A stretch of DNA of 64,000 nt from Beaufortia kweichowensis. Taxonomy: Eukaryota > Chordata > Actinopteri > Cypriniformes > Gastromyzontidae. Position numbers and translations under genes: made by a program. Shown piece by piece: positions 36,501-48,356 of the stretch. The stretch is taken from assembly GCA_019155185.1 (NCBI GenBank), contig CM032795.1:11077795-11141794 (forward strand). The letters are read 5' to 3'. The first letter of the stretch is position 1, and every line of letters begins with the position of its first letter. The notes below the pieces were generated by a model. It did not search any database. It was not told where the DNA came from and saw nothing but the letters and a program-made list of their open reading frames with translations.

Positions 36501-39500
36501 AAATGAATCAACAAACAATTTTCTTCCACTTTACAGAGTTTAATGATTTCCTAATTATTTCAGACTGCCATTGGTTTTGACTGGTGGGAAAAGTGTGCTT
36601 TGTTCAATGGCAACATCGGTCTGTTCCCACAGTTTTCTGCCAAAAGGGTGGCCGTGCCTCTTTGAAACGCTGCTGTTTTGCACAGACACAGCATAACGAG
36701 CTTGTTTTTGCCTAGGTTTCACTAATGCATTCCAATAATCATGCTTACGGGCTAAATGATTGTCGGATAACAGTAAAGCAGAAATGGTCAGGACATGGTT
36801 CCCTAATCTGGCAAGGAGTGTCCTAAATCTACCATTTTACTCTGGCAAACACAGCCAGACAAAAGAATGAGTGATTAACCTGTGTTTTTTATACTGGCTC
36901 TTCGGCAATTATGAAATCACAAAGATGAAAGTACAGACACGTCTGTGCATGTGTTTAGGGCTTCATACCAACTCTACCTTTATAGTGAAGCATGTCACTA
37001 TGTAAAAAATGAACACAATGAAAATCATATACACCCATATTAAACTGCTTACAATGCTGTAATACTGCAGTTTTTCTACCTTCAAATCTCTGTGGATGAT
37101 TGGAGTTTTGCACTGGTGGAGTCTGGCAACGGCTTCACAGGTGTCACAGAATATACTGAGCACTTCTGCCTCCGTGAATCCAACGTGCAGCCGCTGGTTC
37201 ATCTGCTTTACCACCTGACCAGCTGGTCAATCAACATACATAGGCATTAGGTGATCTCATATAAATACACATATATACACACACATTTACACTTACTATC
37301 ATGCTTAAGCTACAGAAACATGTTCATCGACTAGTTAAAATCTTCTACAACAACACTGTCATGGCATTAAAAGCAACATATTATCTTTGGTAAAATATTT
37401 TTTTTTATGTACAACTGAAAAAGAAATTCCCTTAGTCAAGATTTACTTTAATAAGACACCATATTGAAACAGCTGAATTGGCAAACAGAGGATCCTATTG
37501 CTATGCATGTTTGAGCTTGTATTTGATAATTACATATCATTCATGCACACAGAAAGACAGCGATAATGGATAGATCATTGTTTATTTTGCATCAAAGCTG
37601 TATTACCCTTGCAATACTCCATGAGAATCAGAACCTCCCATACACTGTCTCCCACTGCATTTGTGGTCGAGTCCAAATACCGCACTATGTTTTTATGGCC
37701 TGACAGTTCTTTCTGTAAGGGACATACAAAAACACAATTACATTGAATATTAGCTTATCTTTGTAGCATTACTGCAAGTTATGCTGAGTAAGTCCAGAAG
37801 TAATTAAAAAACAATAAAGAAGATATCTTTCTAAAACGTTATCACAATGTTCTGAATAATCTGATCTGTTGGGTGAAGATCAGGGCAGAATATCACAGGT
37901 ACACTAGATCTTCAAAAGTATGTAGACATTCAAAAACAACACCCATCTGACATTATAAAACCATACAGATCTATTTCTCACTTTGCTGCTATAACACGTT
38001 CTATTTATATAGGAAGATTTTTACTGGATGTTGAAACATGGCTGAAAGGATTTATTCAAGCTTACCATAATTGTGATCTCCCGCTTGAAGATGTTCAGAT
38101 CATGAACGTTGTTCACATACATCCTTTTCAGGGCACATCTTACCCCACTGTGTGTGCGGGCCAGAAACACCATGGAGAAACCTCCTGCCATACAAAGACA
38201 CAAATATTAAAACTGGGTTAGTTCAGATGTTTGTTAGGTCAGTGATCATCATAATCCCCAACTGATGAGCAGCATTCACTTCTTTAATACTTTCCAAATG
38301 GCTTTTGAATACTTTTGAAAAGTGACTGCTAACAAATTGCGGACACAGATAAATGCACATAGCCACAGGGTGAGTATACATTTTTGGATGAGCTATTCAC
38401 ATAGAAATGCACAGAAAGCGTTTAAATGCAGATGCAATAAAAAGTAAAAATCTAAGACTTTCATTTGAAACTTTCATTTGAAATGTACAGTGGTGTAAAA
38501 ACGTAATTAAAGAACTTGCATCAAAAGCATGTGGGCTAACAATTACAATAAGGTCCAAAACACCACACATTTTAATAACCAGCCACCATGCTTTAAGCAT
38601 CCAATCTGCAGCCAAGTGTGAAACTCAATGAATGAGAGTATTGACCGCCTACTCGGTGGCAGGGATTTCTGAACCAACATGCAGTAGAGAGGGGCGCCAT
38701 GCCTCCACAACACTTTTCCCATCAGTTCCAGGGTGAATGAATCCTGGCAACGTATGACTGGCAAGTCTTTTCTCATTAACAGCATGCTGAGTCACGAAGC
38801 GGTCCGGAGAAAAAGAGGGTGCCCTGACACAAAAGAGGACCCACAATGCTGCACTTGTTGCCTAACAAACTCATGCTTGTTTAGCCTCCCTGAACTGAAA
38901 ATGTACTTGCATGGAAACCCACTAATCAAAAATTTCAAGAGAAAACAGTTTTGCGTGAAAAAAGCGTTACAAGAATATACATTTTTTTAGTATTCTGAAT
39001 TCACTGTGGTATGTTGTAGTAATGACAGACTGTTATAATTTTATGAATAAATATCAACATCCAGTCTTTCAATAACTTATCACCAAAGTCATAAATCCAG
39101 CATTATGACATCACTAAACCAGTACAACCTTGACTTCCAGATACAGCAGGACACAGGCTGCTACTCCGACAACTCCGTTGGCCCAGTGCCTCCAAGGTTA
39201 ATGCCCATCTTATTTCCGCCATACAGCTTTAAGCAAATTACCTAATTATTTCATCTACACAGTATGAGACAACACCACTTCAGCCTACCTGACTTTAAAA
39301 AAGACCACTGTAACCATTCAGCAGCATAACCAGGAAGCAATGCATCTTTGTTATCAGTTTGTAATAGAATTGCTTATCACTGCACAATGCAGCATGTCAT
39401 GAAGTGTATACGTCACACAGATAAGTGTGCAGACACAGCACAACGGTCCCAGCAACCATGTGCAAGCACATAAAGCTGACAGGAAAGAGACCTCAGACGC

Positions 39501-42500
39501 AGTATATAGCAGACAGCTCAGAAAGTGTGTCAGGGTTCAGCATGGCATTGAGAAAGAACAGGAGAGGTCCCTGGCAGTTGCATACTGCTGATGACTAATA
39601 CAGAGACGGGGAACAGTCTGAGATTCTGTCTAACGCTAAAACACTTCACAGTTTCACCAGACTTAAGAGGCTCCAGAGATACAGACACATGAAACTTGCT
39701 TCTTAGAATCACACTTAACCCTTTACTGAACAAAGTTGAGTCCAAGTAATAAATAGTTTAAGAATAATGGACTGACTTTAAATAAAACCAATCAAATGGT
39801 TTTGCTTGGTCATACTATGTTCAGGCTATTATTACACATTTTTGCTTTAAAGAACTGATTTCAGAATAAAAGTTGTTTATAATGAATCCTTCTATCATAT
39901 AGTGCACAATTAATAAAGAGCTACCTGCTGAACCATACAAATAGCTTTGCTAATAAAATCAGAAAAGAAAAGGAAAATATTCTAAGTGCCATAGAAAGAC
40001 AAGATCTTGCAAACGTGTGTAAACAGGCTGCTTTTGAACAGAAGCAGAAAGTGCAATCTTTAGTACTGGTGATGAGCTTTCCATGCCATAAAATCATACT
40101 CATAACACTGTCCTAAATTATGCTGGGTTGTTTCTAATATGTAACCAGGTCAAATGCTATTCTAACATACTTGTCAAATATGTTTTCTCTGCTGTAGAAA
40201 TGTAGCAAAAGAGAATTACACATCATTCTATAAACATGTGCAATATCAGGCAAACATAACTGTTTAATGAGTCTTTCCATACAACAGCTTTTCAAGATGA
40301 GTTCATTAGACATCACAGTTTGGTTCATCTGGTTGGTGTAAAAGGTGTTTTCCACACAAGTGACCTGCACCTCACAGATACGGCTTGAAAACAAAGGTCT
40401 TTGGTGTGGATCACATTATGCACGTAAGTATAGTTCACATTTGCTATGAAGCAAAAGTCTAAAAGCCTAAGTAGTTGGTGCATGGAAAAAAGTACAACAG
40501 CAAAAACTGAAAAGTTGTTTTGGGCTATATTTATCATCCAATTTTTCCATTGCAAATATGTAATCTAGACTTCATTCAAAATATACTGTGCATTGTCCTA
40601 ACTTACACTGTGTGATGCTTCTTGTCTGGTGTGTGACGTTCTGTAGGTAAGCAATTTGCATTCTTTACATCTCTTGCAATCTATCTGAAGCATACTTGTT
40701 ACCTTTCTGGCTGCTGGCAAGTACTCACGTTGGCAACAGTGTTGATGATGCAATCTTACCACAATTCAAAGACAAATGTACAAATAAAGAACAGACCATC
40801 AGGCCATCGGCAAGCAACTGAAACGGCGAAAGCCTTTGAAAGCCACTTAAAGATTTTTTTTTTTTTCGTAAAATCACAAAATCACAAATTTCTTCTTGTT
40901 GAGCTGAAAACACAGAGCACAAACATCCAGCCATAAACTAAAGCTTTTGCCTAAAGTGAGATTCTTTTGAATGACACGCAAAGCATCCGTCACCTCTCTG
41001 TCTGTCACACAAGGGCTCATGGAGAGGCAGGTGGTTTAAGAAAGTCAAAGCACTGGCAGTGTGAGTGGGTTAATGTCCACTGATGCTTAAGTTCTTAATA
41101 AATCAGGAAATGGTGGTGCAGCTTTAAATGGACATCTACATTAGCTGCTTTTCATGGCTCATTACCAGGAGGAAGGTAAAGCTCTTTTGCAGAAGAGCCT
41201 GATGAGTTATGGTTTGTGCAAATGTTCTTGGGCCTTGTCAGCTTTTCAAGAGCTATTTCCTTAAACACTTAGGAGCGAACACTAAACGCTGCATTTGATA
41301 GCAGCAGGTGAAATGCAACCGCTGGGAAAGGAAATCATGTCATGTTGAATCTTCAAGAAACAAACAGCCATTTAGCGTTGTTTTTTGTCATCTTTGTTGC
41401 TTTTCTCAAAAAAACACATAGTACACTAATAGTCACAAAAGAGATGTGGATTATTTGGTTTACTAATATAATCATTCAAAATAATAGTATTTTAAAATAA
41501 AAACAAGCAGTAGATATGGTTAAATGGCACAACAGGTTGCAGCCTTAAACATCTTACAGATCCCCTATTTTCACCTCATACCCTCTCTCCAGAACCCTGG
41601 CTCCTGTCAAGCTGTTGAAACATGATGTCATCATGATGTCTCTAACAGTCATTCTCAACCCTGTCCTAAAGCACACCGCAGCACTTTATTGATGTTTCCA
41701 TTATCAAACACCCCCAATTAGCAGAGTCTTGCAGTCACTACTAATAAGCAGGACAGGGTTGAGAAGCACAGTACAGTATGTTATTGCTCAAAACACCATC
41801 CTCACTTGCAATTTAGAGTAAAATACTATGCACAAACCTAAGAGCAATAATAATAAGCATCATACTAAAGGTGTTTTCACACTGTTGTTTCTACAGATCT
41901 AGCCTAAGTAATCCTCTCTCTTCTCCAGTAAATGTTCTATTGTATCACCACACAAACCAGAAATGAATCCCCTGCCACCAGCCTAATGTGCTGACAACCA
42001 CAAATGTTGATTCTGCTGTGTATAAAGAGAGCAAACAGAAAGCATCAGCCTAATTGTTCTGGATCACTCCATACAGCAGCTCTGACAATACAGATGATTC
42101 GAAATTATGGCTGTGTTAAAAAACTTAACCTTTAACTTGGAAAAGAGATGCAAAGAAGTGTAATGTGTGTGGGCATAATCTTTGAGAAGATGCATGAGTT
42201 AAAGAGTATTTAACCTGAGAGATCTTATATTAAGAACCAACAAATCTCTATTCATTTTAATATTGTATTGTATTTTAATAGAGTAAAAAGGTAAGCATGT
42301 TTACAAGATTTCCATGGCCTCCAAACCTTAAACGGAAACAAACACAAACAGCCCTGCTTCTGAAGCACGAAACATTAGCTGGTCAAGAAGTGACATGTCA
42401 GTTGTTAAATGCCTATTAAGATTTTAAGCATTCTACTCAATAGAGAATCAGTCTAATACTGGTTAATGAAGCAGTGATTCTTTCAGGAGAAACAAATGCA

Positions 42501-45500
42501 TTCAGACTCCTATACATAATGGATAGTGATTGCTACTTAAGAGATTTGTAGTATTGAATGACGCTTAATCCACAATAGCCTTTAGTGCTTATTATAAACT
42601 TACGTAATTTCAGACAGGATCACACATGCACATTTCTGCTAATCTTACTGAAATATAACAGTTCCTGTACTCTACTTGTATAAAACACTGCATGTCTCTG
42701 TCGTCTTTTTCACATCTCCCTGACATCCCATAGCTCTGGAAGAGTATCTAATTTTAACAGAAGAATCTTTCATAAAAAAAAATCTGTCAGAAACTGTCTA
42801 ATCAGCTTCCTCCAACTTACACCACAATGACGCTTACAGATGTATCTGTCGTACTGGTGACCTGCTAAAAATACAGCAATGTTTGCTTTTGGTGAGAAGC
42901 TAACAGATTCTGCACATTGTGAGAGCTTCCTGGATGGCAAAACAATGTTAACTTAACCCTCTTTTGTAACTTTACAAATGAGTCTTTTGAGATTTTTAAA
43001 GAAATGTATGAAAATCTTATTACTGGAAGAAGCGTTCCAAGACTTTTCTCACACTGCACATAAATCCAATTTGTTTTTCGAATCTTAACTTTATTTTGCA
43101 AGTAAATTGTTCAGACAATGTAGTCAATATCTGGTGTATCTAGATCAGTTGCTGTGAAAATGACTTAAGCACTAACACACCACCAAACGATATATGAGTA
43201 GCAGCTATATTAGTATGTAAAACTAAACATTTTGCCTCTGCTCATGACGTTTATGACATCTAGCTAAAGTAGCCAGTTAGTTAGAATGGGCCATTAAAAG
43301 TTAAAGAATTTCATGCCTTTTGTTAAATTCATACCAGAAAATGTACACTTTCTTGTCTTTTCTTGCCTTTAATGATAATAGTACAGTCAGAAATACATGA
43401 AAAGGCAAAAACTTCCATAATGCCAAGAAAAGAGAGAAATTAACTGTTTGCTGACTAATGTGAAAGTAAGTGTAGAGTTAAATAATGTATAGAACTATAA
43501 AGGACATCTAGTAACTAGTAACCATTACTAAAAGACATGAAAACTAAAGTCTAAACCTGAAAATCTGACAAACTCAAGTCACGCTAGAAAAAGTAAATTT
43601 TACTAACTAATCACCGAGTTTACTAACATTGATAAGTTCATGACTTCAAACATGACTTGGACACCAAATTACCACATTCCAGAGCACTGCTTTAACACCC
43701 TGACATCAACAAGCCCGTAACCTCTGCTGCAAATAAAAAAACACTTCTCCATTGCTGAACATTATGCCACAAGAATACCGGGAAACTAAACTTATTTTTG
43801 ATGTTTATACTAGGGGTGGGAATCTTTAGGTACTACGCGATCCAATCCGATTCCGATTCTGGGACTCACAATCCGATTCCAAAACGATTCTTCATATAAT
43901 TTTTGCAAATATGATAAATTTGCATTTTAAATAAATAAAGAGTTTTTATGCTTTTTGTATATAGTTAGAATCTCTTTGACAGTATTCACATCTTGAAGTT
44001 TAATTTTATTGCTTTTATTTTAACAAAGTTATATTCAGGATGAACAAGTTCTGACATAGAATCGATTCTGAATCTTTGAGAATCGATTCAGAATCGTTAG
44101 AGAAAGAATCCCAATGCATCGATTTTTTCTCCCACCCCTAGTTTATACAATGCAAGGGGGTGCAGAACTACAGGTAAATCTTATGAATAATTTGGCTTAT
44201 TTAGGGTCACTTTCCCCAGACACACAATCAAATTAGTTTTTGGAGGTATTCACAAAAAAGCTCTTGATCTATTAAATTATACGCAACAGCAACATCCAAC
44301 ATTACAAGTCTGCAATCTATACTACAATATGTAATTGAATAGTTTTAAAAAAGCTGCTGTGTTTAGGACAAGTGGACCCTGTCAGATCCAGACAAACCAC
44401 AGTTTCCAAAGACCATTAGGGTTGGGTACCGTTCACATTTTTACCGGTACCGCAACCCAACGGTACCTTTTTCTGTACTTTACTCTGACTTAAGTGACTT
44501 TCAGTGGACATAATAAACCCAAACCTCTCATTTTCAACATTTTATTTATTTATTTTGAAATGTTCAATAATACACACAATCCTCACAATAAGTAGCCGCA
44601 GTAGCTACTTTCGCTAATTTGGGGGTTCGGCTATCGAATACATTGCACTCCTCCGCTTTTAAATACACGTTGTGTTTAACTAAGTGCTTCCTCAGGTTGG
44701 ATTTATTACCACTGCCTGCCTTGTACTTACTGTTACAAATATTGCAGCGTTGTCCGCATCAACCTTTGTGAAATGTAAGCACACGTTAGAGCGCTTTCTG
44801 TTAGCCATTGCCCTGTGTGTTTGAGCAAGTTGCAAAAGGGTGTCACACTTCACACACGGTCTCTCTCGCGCGCGCGCTTTCGCTACGTACCAGACTCACG
44901 CGGCGCACAGACGTGTTCTCTCAGGTACCGAAATTGAGCACCGTTTGATTTTATGTGAATCGATACTCGGTAGTACCGACGCAATTCGGTCGGTGCCTAT
45001 CCCTAAAGACCATGCACCACAAGTTGAGAAACAACCAGTCACATATGATTTAGACAATAGGATTTAGAGGGATGTGTTATATAATCTTAGAATACTAGTG
45101 TTTTGACAGAGAATCACTTAAAGAAACCCTTTTGAGCCAACACACGGTGCAAGATGCCAACCCCAGGCTGACTCACAAAGCTTGAATGGCCTATTTTCTC
45201 AAAGCAGTGTACGAAATGTTTGCGTATGTGTGTGTATGGTACAGCTAAAATGTTAAAAGCAGAAACAGGTCCTCACAGAAGACTGTCAAGCAGTCATCTC
45301 GCAGCAGTGCCACTACAGCATATATCAACCCAATGTGTACCAAAAAAGTGCCATTTATACCTAATCATTATCACCATTAGACGCATTTAGTAGACTAAAT
45401 TTGGCAAAGATCTCCTCATGTTGAAGTGGTTTAATAAAAGAAAGAGGTCAGAGAAGAGGGTGGTTTTGATCACATGTGAGGGCACACCAGCATAGATCCT

Positions 45501-48356
45501 GCCTGCATACGGAGCCGCTGCTTTCAAATGATTATTTTGGCAGACCTTTAAATTCCCGTGGGTAGCTGAATGCTTTTCCATTCACTAGCAGACTGCCACT
45601 AGAGGATGGGCTAATTGTTATGACCTAATGATGACAAAGCTTTATCCAAAAAGGAGAAATCATAGCTGCTGAAAGGGATCGCAGCTAACAATAAATGGGG
45701 ACAAACAACAAAAGGGCAAGGAAGGACTGGTGACTTTACAACCAAGTGATGAATGAATTGTTCTACACTATGAGTGTTGTTTTAAGAGAACATAATTTGT
45801 TACCATTAGTTTACTCTCTTCTCACATTTTCTTTATTTCAGAAATGAAGTAACACAAAAACTTCAAGTTCATCATGTGTCAAGTTAAAATACCCCAATGG
45901 TTAAATACAACAGAAGCAGACCTGTATTGATACTGAAAGATGCCTACGCATGAACAAACCACACTTACAATGAACATCCACTGCTGAGAAACAGAAAGGA
46001 CACTCTCCAAAGAATAAACACAACAGAGGCCATAACATCAACACACGTCAGGAGACCAGTGTTTAAAGTGACAGATCACTAAACTTTAACTGACTATATC
46101 ACATATACTATAGAATCTACAAAAGATTAACTTATTTGAATGAAGATAAAGAAATCTGAGTGCCTCTTAGCACTGACATTCCCAAAGCACATGCTTATTC
46201 AGTGGGGTGACACCTCCACACACGACTAATTCAAGGTCAGTCCAGTAAAGCTGCAATAGTCTGATATGCCCTCTAATCAAAAGAATGTATCGTACACTGA
46301 AAACAATGCAGTACCACTCTGAACTGGTTTAAACGGGTATTGTTTTCATGAAGGCAGATTCTAAATAAGTAAAAGGTGCAAACACTGAAGTCATGATGAC
46401 AAGTTTTGTTTACATAAAAGCAGTTCTCATATGGTTTGTTGACAGAAACGTGAGCAGATGGCCAGTTATTAGTGACCACACAAATGCTCTATAAACATTC
46501 TCTAGATTACTTCTTAATTGCACTCCTCAACTTTAAGTTAACACAAAAGACCTTTATTTAGGCACAACAGGTGAACTTCAGCTGTTTTAATGCATTGCAC
46601 ATTTTACTTTTCCACACCCTAGTGCAAATGATCTCAATCAAAAGCCTCAACTGATCACAATGTATTCACACATAAGCAAATGACAGTAAAGTCAACTCCC
46701 AAACTTTAGTCCAAAGTCGGGTCATTCAGCCAACTACCAAGATATTTCTAATATAATGGGTAAAATCACTGGAATAATAATACAAGAAGAAAATAGCAGT
46801 CAGGCAAGAGGACAAAAAAGTCAACACAAAATATGCTATGCTGCATCACACCAACATACCTTTAAACGGGCCCTAATAAAACACTAGTAAAAGCCAAATT
46901 CAACACTAGAACAGAATGCAAATCAAGTATAAACGCAGTATTCTTTGGACAGAATTTTCATACAAGAAAACTAGATTTGACCTGTATTAACTTTGAAAAA
47001 TATATATCATTCACTGCAGGGATACTGAGAGAAGACATCTCATATGTGATTTTAGATTATTTGTTCAAGTGGGCAAATTTAATTTTATGCACAGCTTTTT
47101 AAATACTTTAAAAGAGCTTTAAACAAACAGGTGTTAGAAGCTGCTAATAAACAAGTAACACAAGTTGGACATTCGAATTGGCAACCCACAAGAAAAAAGA
47201 AGAAAGATAAAGCACTTTTGAAAATCAACGCCTGTTTGTGGGGTTAAACATTTGCACAGACAGCTAAATTATATAATTGTATCCAGTCAGGAAGTTCAAG
47301 ACTCCCAAGCTGCAACTCACAGAACTATGACATTTAAATGAAAAATTTCATTGGTCTCACAGTCAAATATCACTCATAAAAAGGTATTAACAGCACAACT
47401 ATAGTGGGCATATTACAATGCTAAACAGTAAACATCTCAAAATAACCCAAATAAACATTTAAAACCATGTTATTAAAGAAAATATGTAAACACCAAAGGC
47501 AAGGTCAACAAAGCTCAAGTCTGTTTATAAATAATCAATCAAAAACTAAAATCTAAAGTGGGAAAAGTTACACACATGCACACTGAAACTGTTTTAAGCT
47601 CAAACACACTGTGATCTTTCTTGACATGGCAAAGTTAAGTTAAATAAATGGAAGTGGGTGTTTGTCGATTAAAAAAAATCTCACAGAACGTGAAAGACGT
47701 GCTTAAAGTTTAATATGGGCAAGATGAAAGGCACAAAGCAGTGGCTGAAAGGCTGCGATGACTCGGGTACCCTGTTTTCTCATAGAATTGCGGTGTCAAA
47801 CAGAAGGTCACATGACAATATAACCACAGGCCAAGATTAGAATTAGCCCATACCTTGTAAATAATAAACTCTCGTCTTGAACCTTCAACATTTGATCATT
47901 TACAGTGACAGACCAAAAATGAGTGATTATCATCCTTGTTACTCTAATGTCGTGTTTTTGTTGTATTGTCTCTTGCGGGACTATTCGCCAGCTCGTACCC
48001 TACCTTGACAAGGAATATACTACTACTAGGTCTGAATCTAATATAACAAAAAACGATATACTGTAACAGATGTAAACAGCCTGATGTATCTTTTCACAAT
48101 AAACATGAAACAGATGTTTGAGGGGTGGGGGCACCTTAAAAGTTCACAATCAAACGCAATCTCATTTATAATCCGTTTTATTGGCCAAAATACACTATAC
48201 TTATGAATTACCTTCAGCGATCAGCTCTTCCACCGTGACCTGGTATCGACCGACGGCAAACACCTTTCCAACATAGTTGCTGGTGCCAGTCCCAGATCCA
48301 GACCCACTCCCGAGACTTCCGCTCTCCGATTTTGGCATACGCGCAAACTTCTTCAT
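23197..48356 (-). CDS. bmp2k: BMP-2-inducible kinase (BIKE), long isoform, 16 coding exons
   Basis: Exons 5' to 3' (plus coordinates): 48212-48356, 38066-38184, 37607-37712, 37080-37222, 35862-35983, 35253-35334, 34160-34292, 33752-33855, 33583-33662, 33344-33489, 33052-33242, 30831-30962, 29575-29723, 29205-29359, 28870-28989, 23197-24584. All phases join, giving 1,104 residues (human 1,161). It is a Numb-associated-family Ser/Thr kinase acting in clathrin/AP-2 and vesicle trafficking. The start MKKFARMPKSE matches human. Kinase hallmarks: Gly-rich loop 47-57 (AEGGFSMVFLA), Lys68 (CALK), HRD 167-169, DFG 187-189, and APE in 'YRAPEMINLY'. A Gln/His-rich region lies at about 405-550. The tail has repeated NPF/DPF-type motifs (WNPFGEDNF, DPFGSVPF, IDVFTKAPF, DPFDANPF), an acidic block and C-terminal DPFGAAPFPSKQ. 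Introns 13-15 have GC donors; all others have GT. Intron 1 is 9.9 kb and holds transposons. Confidence 0.97.
26553..28858 (-). other. bmp2k: Candidate 3' UTR of bmp2k short isoform (5' half of intron 15)
   Basis: This is 2.3 kb of AT-rich, non-coding DNA directly after the read-through stop. It has no transposon that I recognise, unlike introns 1 and 12. It ends at a strong minus-strand AATAAA at 26553-26558, with an earlier ATTAAA at 28686-28691. The rest of intron 15 (24585-26552) shows nothing else. Assignment as UTR is inference from position and signals. Confidence 0.4.
28859..48356 (-). CDS. bmp2k: bmp2k short isoform, read-through of exon 15 into intron 15
   Basis: If the GC donor after exon 15 is not used, the frame continues Gly-Lys-Phe and stops at TAG (28859-28861). 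This gives 645 residues that share exons 1-15 with the long form. The length is close to the 662-residue short human BMP2K isoform, which also keeps the kinase and Gln-rich region but lacks the motif-rich tail. Minus-strand ATTAAA (28686-28691) and AATAAA (26553-26558) lie downstream and could end such a transcript. The isoform's existence in this species is inference; the reading frame and signals are seen directly. Confidence 0.6.
28868..28869 (-). other. bmp2k: Non-canonical GC splice donor of bmp2k intron 15
   Basis: The junction reads GCAG|GCAAGTTC on the minus strand. No GT donor nearby gives the phase needed to enter exon 16, while this GC site restores Gly-Ala-Gly across the junction. 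It matches the AG|GCAAGT consensus of GC-AG introns. Confidence 0.85.
29203..29204 (-). other. bmp2k: Non-canonical GC splice donor of bmp2k intron 14
   Basis: The junction reads AGCAA|GCAAGTG on the minus strand. It gives ...LLRAKKPVERS in frame with exon 15. The only nearby GT donor (AGCAA|GTGTCC, four bases downstream) puts exon 15 in a frame that hits TGA before the exon ends. The -1 base is A rather than the usual G, so this site is less certain than its two neighbours. Confidence 0.7.
29573..29574 (-). other. bmp2k: Non-canonical GC splice donor of bmp2k intron 13
   Basis: The junction reads ATCAG|GCAAGTATT on the minus strand and joins in phase to exon 14 (Arg-Asn-Pro...). Reading through gives Arg-Gln-Val-Phe then TGA. 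No in-phase GT donor lies nearby. Confidence 0.88.
30911..30929 (-). repeat. bmp2k: CAG run encoding poly-Gln in bmp2k exon 12
   Basis: Six uninterrupted CAG codons (CTG on plus) inside the Gln/Met-rich exon 12. A second, mixed CAA/CAG run of seven Gln codons lies in exon 11 at 33111-33131. Human BMP2K has a much longer Gln/His run at the same place. Confidence 0.9.
31071..31606 (+). mobile_element. Non-autonomous DNA transposon copy 1 in bmp2k intron 12
   Basis: Termini are TACACTGCCGCTTAGAAGTTT at left and the imperfect inverted counterpart ...CAAACTTTGGAATAGTAGTGTA at right. With TA taken as a target duplication, the inverted ends begin CACTRC. The interior ('gctgcatttatttgttcaaaaatac', 'gtcacatgatccttcagaaatc') belongs to one of the most abundant dispersed families of zebrafish and relatives, as I recognise it. 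There is no coding capacity. The exact family name is not claimed. Confidence 0.75.
31628..31983 (-). mobile_element. Inverted, truncated second copy of the same transposon family
   Basis: It contains the reverse complement of copy 1 segments, such as 'gatcaaataaatgcagcc', 'gagcgtaagagacttcttt' and 'attcagcattgcatcacag', in reverse order. It ends near 'acaagtcttactga' where copy 1 begins 'tcagtaagacttgc'. About 20 bases separate the copies, so together they form an imperfect palindrome of about 0.9 kb. Confidence 0.8.
41646..41771. mobile_element. Short hAT-like MITE in bmp2k intron 1
   Basis: The left end 'CATTCTCAACCCTGTCCT' and right end 'AGGACAGGGTTGAGAAGC' are inverted repeats about 90 bases apart. 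The 'TTCTCAACCCTGTCCTGGAGG...' MITE family is common in teleosts. There is no coding capacity, and I could not define a clean target duplication. Confidence 0.75.
43803..44148. mobile_element. hAT MITE (330 bp) with perfect 8-bp target duplication
   Basis: The element is 43811-44140. Terminal inverted repeats are TAGGGGTGGGA at left and TCCCACCCCTA at right. It is flanked on both sides by GTTTATAC (43803-43810 and 44141-44148), an intact 8-base duplication diagnostic of hAT insertion. The interior carries multiple 'GAATCGATTC'-like inverted motifs and no open frame of note. It sits in bmp2k intron 1. The intact duplication suggests a fairly recent insertion. Confidence 0.93.
44409..45013. mobile_element. 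hAT-type element (589 bp) with 8-bp target duplication and BED-finger relic
   Basis: The element is 44417-45005, flanked by AAGACCAT (44409-44416 and 45006-45013). Imperfect terminal inverted repeats begin TAGGGTTGGGTACCG and, on the other strand, TAGGGATAGGCACCG. The inside carries a minus-strand relic of a transposase N-terminus (see the separate entry). The central catalytic region is absent, so it is an internally deleted, non-autonomous copy, in bmp2k intron 1 only about 270 bases from the previous hAT element. Confidence 0.9.
44640..44808 (-). pseudogene. BED zinc-finger fragment of a hAT transposase
   Basis: From the minus-strand ATG at 44808 the reading begins MANRKRSNVCLHFTKVD. After a one-base slip near 44745 it continues 'CNICNSKYKAGSGNKSNL' then 'RKHLVKHN'. 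This has the Cys-x2-Cys ... His-x3-His spacing of a BED finger, the DNA-binding module at the N-terminus of hAT transposases. The frameshift and the missing catalytic domain make it a relic. Confidence 0.65.

Noticed and set aside
44840..45067. 75-codon + strand open frame
   Set aside because: It lies mostly in the right part of a hAT element and has no transposase features on this strand.
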